Below, one piece after another: positions 9,350-19,300 of a stretch of 64,000 bases of DNA (position 1 is the stretch's first letter; each line of letters opens with the position of its first letter). Source of the stretch: Sporocytophaga sp. GTDB taxonomy: Bacteria; Bacteroidota; Bacteroidia; Cytophagales; Cytophagaceae. The stretch is from positions 248,001 to 312,000 of the forward strand of contig JANQAB010000010.1 of the NCBI GenBank assembly GCA_024707265.1, given 5' to 3'. The notes under the pieces were generated by a model. It made no database searches. It had not been told where the DNA came from and saw nothing but the letters and a program-made list of their open reading frames with translations. Made by a program: the position numbers and the translations under genes.

Positions 9350-9819
9350 TCAAAGATCTGATTGTTTAAGGTTTCTTATAACCCTAGCAACAGCTTCAGA
9401 TTTCAATATCAAAAAACAAGCAAAACCTATAAGGAAAACTCCCATTAGCACTCCTCCTATCCAAGAAAAGGATAAATCATTGAATGTATTAAATCTTGCA
9501 ACCTCAGGATCATCTTTCAGGAAAATAACCGGGACTCGTTCTCCAAGTGCAAATCTTGAGCCTAGCGAAGGCGAAGTACTATAAGTATTTTCGACCGTAA
9601 ATGTATCTAAAGAATTGGGTGTGAACTTTACAATATACATTTCCCCTTCCCTATCAGTATCTGAAGCGACAATATAGAATCAACAGTACTAATAGTTTCA
9701 ATACCATTCTTTTTTAGATCTAAATACACTATAAAATGAGAAATAGCAATCCCAATAAACCCACAAGCAAAAAATATTATGCCAAATCCACATACTTTCA
9801 CAAAATTCAAATTACTCAC
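9350..9819 (-). pseudogene. DUF3592-like membrane protein, frameshifted
   Basis: Two frames together give about 156 residues. The upper part (9819 to about 9680) starts MSNLNFVKVCGFGII with a membrane helix and runs to ETISTVDS; the lower continues YIVASDTDREGEMYIVKFT and on through LGERVPVIFLKDDPEVA to a second helix (WIGGVLMGVFLIGFACF). Two helices around a beta-rich loop with a G..VPV....DP motif is the DUF3592 plan. One base appears missing near 9678-9681 (GATTCTATATTG), not at a homopolymer. Function of DUF3592 proteins is unknown. The region 9173-9349 holds no gene. Confidence 0.65.
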
Positions 9820-9846
9820 AATATATATCCATTGTTTTTAAAATAT

Positions 9847-9904
9847 AATTGAAGTCAACCTATATCTGACACTCCCTATGACTGGAGTCTGGTTGACTTC
9901 AATT
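9847..9904 (-). terminator. Long hairpin downstream of the CotH gene
   Basis: Outer arms AATTGAAGTCAACC and GGTTGACTTCAATT are perfectly complementary over 14 bp, with a smaller inner stem (ACTCC/GGAGT). It lies 49 bases after the stop codon at 9953 and before the DUF3592 gene. Confidence 0.65.
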
Positions 9905-9952
9905 CAATACTAACAAAAGCATATTTATTATCACTAATAATCCCGCTTCCTT

Positions 9953-12900
9953 CTACTTACTCATCTTTACAACCTTCTTTGATAATGCTCCTTTATCGGT
10001 TACAATAATCAGATAGTATACTCCGTCCGGCACATTTGAAAGTTCCAGAGACATGGATGAAGTATGAAGGTTGTTATTATCAGCATACACTACTTCTCCA
10101 AGCTGGTTCATTACCCGGAAACCTTCAAGATTATAATCAGTATTTTTTACTTCAAGGAAAAACTTTCCATTGTTAGGGTTCGGATAAACAGAAAGTATAT
10201 CTTCCGTTGCCTCTGATGCAATAATGCTCATGACACAATGATTGTAAGGTGCTCCCGGAGATCCGTATTTACAATAAGTCATCCAGCTTCCCGGCAAGCT
10301 TTCATCAAGGGAAGGATCAATTAGCTCCAGCGTGTATCCCTTACCGTCAGCGGCCTTCTCCCACGGAGCCTCGTCATCATAGCTGAATGAGACATAACAA
10401 TTTCCAAGGTGATCATACAACCGGATCATATCTCCAGAATTGGAAAGATCAAATTCGAACGGACCTATGTAATTGGTGACAGACGGATATACCTGATGAA
10501 ACTTAACAGGATCATTGCAAAGCACCAGTCTTCCGTTTGCAGGAATCACAGTGTTGGCAGGGAATACATATTTATTATAATCTTTAAGATCTTGGAATGA
10601 CCAGTTTGAGATATCCACATCAATTGTTCCGTTATTGAAAATTTCCACCCAGTCACCGGATTCCATTGCATCCTCTGAGTGATAGTTTATTTCGGAAATC
10701 TTGATATCCACCTGTGCCGGCGATCCGGTAAAATAAGCGGTAAATGTTTCATCAAGGTTTACATTCAACGTTAAAGATTTATCGGAGCTTCCATCAGGCA
10801 ACAAAGCAGGAACTTCCCAGTGGGTAAATGTATAACCAGGATTTGGAACAGCTGTTATAGTTACCGGAACACCATCAAAGTAGATGCCTTTCCATGGATA
10901 GGTATCCGGATAAATGGTATTTATTTTTATCACTCCTGCTCCCTCGGGCATCACGTTGAGTGTCATCTCCACCTGTTTTACCAATTTGAATTCAGAAACC
11001 ATTTGCGCTCTGGCCCTTGCTGGTCTTGCTTCAAAAAAGTTCATTCTATTTTGAATTTCAGAGTTCCAATAACCAATCCATCCATCCATCCCAACGTGCA
11101 AGATGCCTTGGCATCTCGCCCGCAATACTGTCTTTCATATCAGACATGAGCTTAGATAAGCTTTGTGGGGTGAAGATGGTATTCATCAGATCTGCAGAAC
11201 GATTGATGAAGCGGTTTCTGAAATCTACATTTTTGGTCAGGCTGAAAAATATTCCGGCATGAGGGCCCATGTCCTTAGACATAGCCTTTTTTAACTGATT
11301 AAAAGAAGCAGTCTGCATATCCCATAAACCAAGAGAGATATCCGTGTCATAAAGAATATAGCGGTATTTTTTCTTTCCAGTCTGAGGTCTCCAGGCCTTA
11401 ATATTGTTTGTTGGCCAATCCCAATTCGAAATATAAATCTCAGTTGCAAAAAAAGTCGATCATATTGTCCAGGTCAAATTTGTCTGCAACAGCATTAAAG
11501 CTTGACTGGTTATTCATATTGCTGTTGGCGGCCTGCCACTCCAGAGCATAAAGATCATTATCCCCCTCTATTTGTTTTGCCCATGCATCCAGCATGTCTA
11601 CGCTATCGGCTACAACCCCGCTGTTAGACTCTACATAGTCTTCGTTAAGTTTTTCCCGGATATTATGAATTCCCCAGTATTGTCCGTTAATAAAAACTAC
11701 GGATGGACGATAACCTTGAATATCCAGTGCTGTTTTACCTAATACACTCATGTGTACAAAACCATCCAACAGATGGTTGGTATTAAAATCACTTCCTGAG
11801 TTTCTCAGTACAATAGATTTAAACTGATTAATATTCTTATATGGGAAAAACTTATAATTTATTTCCGGGTAATCATATCTGTCTCTCATCATAATTGCCA
11901 GGCTCTTCATAGAGTTGGCCCTGGAATAATTTCCGAATATTCTTGCACCGGCATTTACTTCAAAACATTTGTTCTTTTGCTTATCATAGTATTCTACGTG
12001 CACAGGTTTTTCCCAGTCAAACCAGAAGTTGGCGCCGAAATAAGGTGATGTGCTGCTGTCGGCTCCAGGTCCCAGCATATATATCCCTGTTTGAGGATGA
12101 AAAAAGTTGTCAGGGTCAGTAGAGATCGAAAACACCGGAAGGTCTATGTTCTCATTTATAAAATAAGTTTTGGTATACACTTTCGGTGCAGTAAGGGTTG
12201 CACTATAACAGGCAGCTTTTACTACAGTCGTGGAGTCGATGGATAGCGGAGCACTATACAATGGAGAAGACTTCTGAGGATCGCTGCCATCCAATGTATA
12301 GCGAATCTCTGAAGATCCTCCGAGCGTTAATGACCGCGGGGATGAATAAAAACCTCCATCCATAGAAAAGGTAATGACATCATTACAATAGCCTGTATAT
12401 CCAGCAGTATTGGCCTGGCCTGGTGTAGGATTGACAAAAATGTTATGAACAGCAGTTCCGTCCGGAAATCTGCCGTAGGAATTATTCTCCCGCATTTGAG
12501 GAATGACCAGCTGATCAATCACCTTCGAAGCCGGATCGAACAAATAAAGCAATTCTGACCCATTATTGGATAACTTAAAATTGGTATGAAACATTTGCAG
12601 CTGTTCGTTGAACCAGGAAGGAGTTGGAGAGAATTGGGATTCCTCTCCTTTTATACCAAAAGAAAGAAAGGGACGTACCGTCAAATCGCTTTTCAGACCA
12701 TTGGTAGTATGGTTATGACATTGAACAGTCAGAACGTTTGTCCCATTTACCAAAGCCTTTTTAAGAACATCTTTCTGAACGGTATATTTTTCATAGCTCC
12801 CACCTTTTTCCACCAGGGCTTCTCTTTCATTTTCAGCCTGATCCCATCTTCCAGGATTTATATTCTTCATATTCGATCTCGCAATTTCAACACCGTTCAG

Positions 12901-13479
12901 GTGAGCAACAAAGCCATCATCATAGTCTATGTGCAAAATGGCTTGAAGCACCACTGAGGTATCTGCAACTGTAAATTTCTTTCTCATAAAGAAAGAAATA
13001 GTAGCATCCGGAACGATCGTTAACAACCCTTTGTCTCCATAGCCAATTACCCCTGTTCCACTGTTCCAGCCTGAATCATTAAAGTTAATGCTCCTCCAGT
13101 TTGCCGGAAGATCACTTATAGGGGCAATGTATTTCCAAATATCATTTTCAGTAACTGCTGTTTCCCAATGGTGAATAGTAACGCTTCTGTTTTCTCCAGA
13201 TGCGAATAAAAGTATATGTGCATTTGGGGCAAGGGTAATATCCGGAAGGTTCCAAAAAGACGCAGCCGGCAGTCTGTCTGCAATGCGGTATCCCTTCAGG
13301 TTTATAGGTGCGTTGCCGGCATTGTACAATTCAATCCAGTCTTCATAATTATTATCTTCATCCGGTGCATTGCTCACATTATTGGAACAAACTTCATTGA
13401 TCACCAACTGAGGATAAGCAAAAAAAGGAAGACCTAAAGAAAGTAAAATCAGAAAACATCTGGCAAAGAAAACTTTCAT
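9953..13479 (-). pseudogene. CotH-kinase / lamin-tail secreted protein with T9SS tail, broken by two frameshifts
   Basis: About 1175 residues if repaired. N-terminal fragment (13479-11440): signal peptide ending FAYPQ, lamin-tail domain (INEVCSNN..DWIELYN, about 25-130), a beta-sandwich region, a chitobiase C-terminal-like domain (IRYTLDGSDPQ, about 390) and most of a CotH kinase-like domain (ARIFGNYSRANSMKSLAI). Middle fragment (about 11450-11058): YRYILYDTDISLG to EMPRHLARW. C-terminal fragment (to 9953): second lamin-tail domain (ISEINYHSEDAMESGDWVEI) and a T9SS sorting domain (SVYPNPNNGKFFLEV). Break 1 is a run of seven A at 11448-11454 (six restore IDFFATEIYISNW). Break 2 is four ATCC units at 11076-11091 (three restore RWDGWIGYWNSEI). 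CotH-like proteins are atypical kinases; the secreted role here is unknown. Confidence 0.82.
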
Positions 13480-14212
13480 AAATTAATTGTTTTAAAATGA
13501 AGGTATTACGGACAGTTATTTAAATGTTTGGTATTAAATTCCCCTGCTCCGTTATCGGAAAACAAAGTTCTGAATCTCAAATATATCAATAAAATGTAAA
13601 TGTACCCTGGAAGTATTTATGACAGAATACTAGATTCGCCCAACTCACATCGCATGTTAATATGGTGACTAGTATTAAGCATAATTAGCCCAGAATTCCT
13701 GCAGCATATTTAGTATATAAAACTTTCAAACCTGTTTACATTTCCAGCAAATTCCTTTGCAGAAAGTAAAAACAAAGCTTTTACAAAGAAATTTAAGCTA
13801 TGAAGTAAAGAACCGATGGTCTAAATCATTATTCCCTCAGTCAGGAAAATCCAAGATGAATATACCTTGAAATTGGGAGCAACTATACCGGAAATAGTTG
13901 TTTAGAATTAACACTGCTGACTATCAGCACCTCTCAGGTAAAACACCTGAAAAACCAACCGACTTGAATACATCCTTTTTTTCAAATGTAATCCTGGATA
14001 TGCAATGATATATTGTACGGAATTTAGTCCTGGAAAGACAAAAGGTGGGCAAGAGTTTTGAGCAAGAGCAACAACGTGATTTGGGAATGATCTTGATGTC
14101 AATCAGACTGTTGCCATTTTCTTCTATAAAAAATCAAGGAGATTAAAAATTCTGAAGAGGATTGGCTGTAGTCTCATTTAAACTATATGATTGAGGTAGC
14201 TGATTTTCGCTT
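13480..14212. other. Gene-free gap
   Basis: AT-rich leader of the CotH gene (13480-13900) and unassigned DNA. No credible coding region in either strand. A family A repeat lies at 14047-14076. Confidence 0.6.
14047..14076 (+). repeat. Interspersed repeat family A copy 3
   Basis: GGGCAAGAGTTTTGAGCAAG then AGCAACAACG. The variant with G in place of C (CAAGAG) also occurs in the copy at 14562. Confidence 0.6.
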
Positions 14213-14557
14213 CTATTTTGTATGTTCAACGATATAAAGGGCACCCAAAACTTCCTCTGCAAACTCAGGATCTATCTTTTCATAATAGTAAAATCCAGCT
14301 TCAATCATTCCCTTCTTATCAGTTATCCAAGCAACAACTTTATCTATAGTTTCTTTATCAAGCTCCTTAAATGTTTTTTTCCCATATAAGAGATCCTTAT
14401 AATAATTGCTTATCAAGTCAACATAGGTTATAAAGCTATTATCCTCAAATGATAATACCCATTTGTTGAGCAGCAATTCTATTTCTCCAAGAAGTTTATG
14501 TATATCAATAAATGCTTCTTTATCAAAATAGGTTTTATGTTTGACTGAATCATACCA
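14213..14557 (-). pseudogene. N-terminally truncated hypothetical protein
   Basis: The frame is open for 115 codons from TGG at 14557, just after TAG, to the stop at 14213, but holds no ATG near its start; only TTG, CTG or ATT could serve. The peptide (YDSVKHKTYFDKEAFIDIHK onwards, ending FAEEVLGALYIVEHTK) is acidic, helical and looks protein-like, without a known domain. It is bracketed by family A repeats at 14047 and 14562, so it is probably the 3' part of a gene cut by repeat-associated rearrangement. If translated from the internal TTG at 14476 it would be 87 residues. Confidence 0.45.
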
Positions 14558-14561
14558 CTAT

Positions 14562-14627
14562 GAAGCAAGAGTATTGAGCAAGAGCAACAAAATGCTTCAG
14601 AAATGATCTCTTGCTGTTGCTGTTTTC
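14562..14627 (+). repeat. Interspersed repeat family A copy 4 with inverted partner
   Basis: GAAGCAAGAGTATTGAGCAA then GAGCAACAAAATG (14562-14593), followed in inverse orientation by GATCTCTTGCTGTTGCTG (14605-14622). The two could pair as a hairpin. Confidence 0.55.
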
Positions 14628-14686
14628 TTTGATAACAATCTTAAAGAAGTTGATGAAAGTATTTTAAACGCCTTTAATTCTTCCAA

Positions 14687-15139
14687 CTATTTATTACCAA
14701 GCTCTTCTGCCAGCCCGATGAGAATTCCTTCATGTCCGCGAATGTAGCAGAGCCTGTACGAGTTTTGATATTGAACTACCTCTCCAACAAGCTCAGCACC
14801 GTGTTTGTAAAGTCTGGTAAGTAACTCGTCAAGGTTCTCCACTGCGAACATGACACGTAAATATCCAAGAGAATTCACCGGAGCTGTTCGGTGATCTGAA
14901 ATTGTTTGCGGAGCAAGAAACCTAGAAAGCTCAAGCCTGCTGTGTCCATCCGGAGTAACCATCATAGCTATTTCTACTTTTTGTGAATCCAATCCTGTGG
15001 CGCGTCCAGCCCAATCACCTTCTATGGTAGCTCTCCCTTCCAGCTTCAGTCCTAACTCAGTGTAGAAAGCAATAGCACCGTCAAGGGATTCTACCACAAT
15101 CCCGACGTTGTCCATTCGCTTTATTTTACTTTTTTCCAT
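14687..15139 (-). CDS. VOC superfamily protein (glyoxalase-like)
   Basis: 150 residues with the paired beta-alpha-beta-beta-beta layout of VOC proteins: RMDNVGIVVESLDGAIAFYT at the start and RLCYIRGHEGILIGLAEEL at the end. A His in the first half (HSRLELSR) and GHEGILIGLAEEL at the end supply likely metal-binding residues (H and E). It is unlike the VOC protein at 8765, so these are not recent duplicates. Probably a small-molecule dioxygenase, lyase or binding protein; substrate unknown. It is transcribed alone, with 207 bp to the next upstream gene. Confidence 0.85.
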   Translation of the reverse strand: MEKSKIKRMDNVGIVVESLDGAIAFYTELGLKLEGRATIEGDWAGRATGLDSQKVEIAMMVTPDGHSRLELSRFLAPQTISDHRTAPVNSLGYLRVMFAVENLDELLTRLYKHGAELVGEVVQYQNSYRLCYIRGHEGILIGLAEELGNK

Positions 15140-15346
15140 AGTGATATATATAGTTTAATTTTAATGATTCCCGATTTCAATCTTCAACTAAAAATAGCAT
15201 ACATTATGTTATAAGAGGTAAAAACAAGAGTTCCTTCAAGAAAGGAGCTTTTAAAAAATATCTTCCTAAAAATTCCTGTAATGGGATGAGAAGCTACAAT
15301 TAAAAATCACAAATGTAATTAGCTTTGTGTATCAAGACATCTGAAT

Positions 15347-16135
15347 TTATTCGATCTTTTCTAACCAGTTCATTTTTTCAATTGTACATTGCATTCCCAT
15401 TTCCGGTGATCTTTCAGGATAATGTATTTTGATAAAGTAGGGCTTTCCTGATTGATCCATTTGCGGTTTAAACAAACCATCAGCATTTAATGTAAACAAA
15501 CTATAGCTTTCATAAAATGGCCCATGATAATCGCCGTCAAATTTTGGAGAAAGCAAATTAATAGTTCGGTTATTGCCGAAGTCATATAAGGAAAAACAAT
15601 TCATTGCATAATAATTGAAATAGCTTGTGGTTTTATTTTGAACGTCATAGAAAAGTGAATTTCCTTCAAAACAATTCCCTCCACAACCATTAATATAAAA
15701 TTCAATTGCTATAATCTCTTTATTATAAACAGAGTATAATCGAATTCCTCCTATCGAATAGGATCCTTCTATGTTTTCAGCCATAAAATCCAAATATTGA
15801 TTATCAATTTTTATGGTTGTAGTAGTGTCATCATATTTCCAATACACAATGTGATTGCCTACTTTAAAAATAGTTGTTGTATCACTTCCATCGTTATAGG
15901 AATTATCAATAACTGGCTTTATCTGAAAATTATTAAAATATTGGAGAATGGTACCGCAAATCCCAGGCTTTATAATATCTTCATCCGAATCATCTTCTTC
16001 CATCATCATACTTTCATTATCCGATTCATGTTTGTCAATACTGTCTTGTAAAACTATGTCAGTATTGCTTGTACTGAGTTTGTCACAGGAAGTGAAAATT
16101 AATGAGAGAACAATAAAAATTAATATACTTTTCAT
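15347..16135 (-). CDS. Hypothetical lipoprotein
   Basis: 262 residues. The N-terminus MKSILIFIVLSLIFTSC is a lipoprotein signal peptide with Cys17 as the lipidated residue, followed by a Ser/Asp/Glu-rich linker (about 20-55, including MMMEEDDSDED) that would hold the body away from the membrane. The body (about 60-262) is beta-rich with several aromatic residues and three to four cysteines, including CGGNCF (about 155), which could form a disulfide. No family is recognised. It is probably anchored to the outer membrane. It is monocistronic. Confidence 0.7.
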   Translation of the reverse strand: MKSILIFIVLSLIFTSCDKLSTSNTDIVLQDSIDKHESDNESMMMEEDDSDEDIIKPGICGTILQYFNNFQIKPVIDNSYNDGSDTTTIFKVGNHIVYWKYDDTTTTIKIDNQYLDFMAENIEGSYSIGGIRLYSVYNKEIIAIEFYINGCGGNCFEGNSLFYDVQNKTTSYFNYYAMNCFSLYDFGNNRTINLLSPKFDGDYHGPFYESYSLFTLNADGLFKPQMDQSGKPYFIKIHYPERSPEMGMQCTIEKMNWLEKIE

Positions 16136-16249
16136 TGAATTAATTTACTAACTATTACAAAAATTAAAAACGTTAAAAGGTTACCCGAATCATCGCTGCC
16201 ATTCCCCACAAGTAGAGCCTCAAAAAATCTAACGTCGGTAAGAATAAAT

Positions 16250-16282
16250 TAAGCAGCCAGTTCAAGATAAACTGGCTGCTTA
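16250..16282 (-). terminator. Terminator of the 1467-residue protein gene
   Basis: Perfect 13-bp stem TAAGCAGCCAGTT with a 7-base loop, 24 bases after the stop codon at 16306. On the minus strand it is followed by AATTTATTC. Confidence 0.75.
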
Positions 16283-16305
16283 CCTGAAGAATAACTTTTT
16301 ACAAA

Positions 16306-19300
16306 TCATTTAACAATCAGCTTTTCATTGCTTGTAGAACTTTCCGAAGTAATCTGAATCATATAAACTCCGGATGCCATATTGTTCAGATTCAGTTGAA
16401 AATGATCAGAATGAACATTCTCCAGGGAGTATATGATTGTTCCTTTATCATTATAGACTCTTAAATGATCTATAGTCTGAGCATCTTTAGCACTGATTTG
16501 CACATTACCCGTTGTTGGATTGGGAAAAATAGTAAATTCCTTTTCCCTTTTATCCTCAACTCCTGTTACTGTGAATGTAACAGCTGACACAGGGCCGGCA
16601 TAATCAGAATGACTGGTGGCATTATAAGCATATACTCTGTAGGTATAGCTTGTTCCGGCATTTAAGAAATGATCTGTATACTCTGTTCCGCTAAAGACTG
16701 TATCCAAAATTTCAAATTCCTGGAATTCCATAGATAACTTCTCAATAACAAAACCGGATTCGTTCGTTGACTTATCAATCCATGTAAGCTTTATCTGACT
16801 CGAAGAAATAGCTGTAGCCTCAAGATTATCAGGCATAGCGGGAGGTGCCTCAAACGATTTTATGGTAATGGAATTGCTTCTTTGCATACAACCATCAGGT
16901 GCCATTATTTCAAGGTAATAAACTCCTGCTCCGTATTTCATAGTTGAAAATCCATTATCCGACAATTTCATATTGTCTTTGTACCAGGAATATGAAAGAT
17001 CAGTTCTCATGGTCATAGCCACAAGATTATTTCCATAATCATAGATCCTTGCTAAACCTGAAAGGTCTTCCGCTGCAGCATAAACCATACTCTTTTTACC
17101 ACTATGAGTCATTTCGTAAAATCCATATTGAGAAGGCTGAGCATTATACACTACAGGGTCATTCAGGGATGATACAAAGTTATCAGGACCTTTCCAGGAA
17201 ACGACTTCTTCTGCTGGAACAGAGCTGTGTAGTTTTATATCCTCCCCGGGACAAATTGGTTTATCTGCGTATACTGAAATATATTTACAATTAGTAGTAA
17301 AATCCCAACCTGTATTATTGGAGATATTCGTGCTGTTGAGCCCCGCATTAAATGTAGCTCCCCCACTTGCTTTAATATCTTTCAAATGCAGATAGTCGAG
17401 ACATAAAGTACCGGAAGGCTTAAATATGTTTACTTGTTTGCCAACCATTTCAGATGAAAGGTAAATAGGAAAGTCAGGTTTTCCATAGGCATTCAAATCA
17501 TCGTAGACATATAATGTATCTCCTGGTGTTATAGTGATGTTGCTACCAGGATTCAGCTGCAAATAGTCAAATTTAACACTTTTATATAGTCTGATTTTAT
17601 AGGAAAGAAGTATGGATTTATTAATAATAGAATTCCTTTGACTCAGAAAAAGATCTTCAGCCTTGCAGTAAAATTCTTTAATCTGACTATTATAAAAATT
17701 TATTTGAAAGGTGACTAATGTATCTGTTGTAATTCGGTTAACGGTACAGTTTTCAAGGTTTAGATATACCCCTGCATCCCATCCGTCCCAAATAGATCCA
17801 TCAAGGAAATGGATATTATTTAATTCGAGTCTGTTAGCATTGCTACTGTAAGGATCTGATAGAATCTGCGTAACTATAAAATTAGAATATACATCTCCTG
17901 AATAGCAATAGATATCAGAATTTTCCGCATTCAGATTTAAACTGTCATTTTGAATGAATATCTGATAGTAAACATAAACTTTAGAACCACTTATATCCAG
18001 ACTAATTGGCTTGCCAGCTCCTATCTGAAGGTGAGAGCCACAATATAAAGCGTTTTTATTAAGAGAAATAGTACCGGAATACATCATAACATGTTCTGCG
18101 TAGAAATCATCCGTGAATTCAATTGACTTTTGAGCATTAATATTTGCCATTTGAAGTCTGTTACCACTTGTTTTTACCTTTGAATCCACCACTGCATTAA
18201 AATTGACATTAGCATAAAAATACATGGCAGAATCAAGGGTTAAAGAACCATTGATCGTGATTCCTCCTTTTACAGAAGGATAGTATCGGACGTCTTTCCA
18301 GGTCATATCTTTACATGCCGCAGGCACATCAAATGATACCTGTTGGTTAAAGTCGAAAAAAGAAAGCTCATCGAATATAACATTGTCCTGCATTGAGGGG
18401 ACACAATTAGCAGGTTTACCTCCGCTTGTATATGACCATTTTTTTGTATCAGACCAGTTACCGTTTCCACCGATCCAGTAAAAGCTTATATCCTGAGAAG
18501 ACTGAATATTCCAACCGCTATTTCCTCCTCCATCAATAGAATTTGCAGCATTAAAACTTGCCCCTCCAGCAGCTGAAATATCTTTAAGAATCATGTGGTC
18601 TAGATTTAATGTTCCGGAAGCTTTGCTGATAGTAGGGTTTCCATCCAAGCCTGATAGTTCAGTATAGATACAGGAAGGATTTACGACCTGTATATTATTA
18701 ATATATTGAGTGGTTGTTCCTTTAATATTCAATCCCTGCCCTGCCTCAAGTCTTAGGGTTTTAATGGTATTCTGATCTCCTTGTAATGTACATTTTTTTT
18801 TCAGATATAAGGTCTCTATGGTTGTCCCGGTAGTAAATATCAAGGCGTTACTATGTATATTAACGATGTTAAAAGTATTATTTGTCCCAAGAAGGATTGA
18901 GGCTCCGCTAAACTCAAGCTTTGAACTTCCGCCCTCTATCAAAAACGGGCCAAGCGATGAATGTGAAAGATTAAGCTCATAACCTATTACCTTCAATGTG
19001 GACGTACCCAGAATAAGCTTTCTAGGTCCTGCTTCACTAAAAGAACTTGGCCCAAAAGAGTTGTAGCAGGTAACCTTTTTATTATTGGTATTTAAAGTAC
19101 CTGCAATAAAATAAAAAGAACCGGCCTGAAGGGAGTCCTCAAGAATATAAGACCCGCTGCATGAGAATGTAATCTCTTTTTTAAAATTAGTTTTAGCAAA
19201 ATCAATCCTGTTGTTCAGGCCTGCAGACAAAAAGACTACCCGATTCAACTCAGATGCGTCTATTCCTTTCTTAAGAAAAAATGATCCATAAACAGAAATT

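Noticed and set aside
13908..14102. A 64-codon minus-strand open frame upstream of the CotH gene
   Set aside because: No domain, no ribosome binding site and a composition like random AT-rich DNA; it also overlaps a family A repeat.
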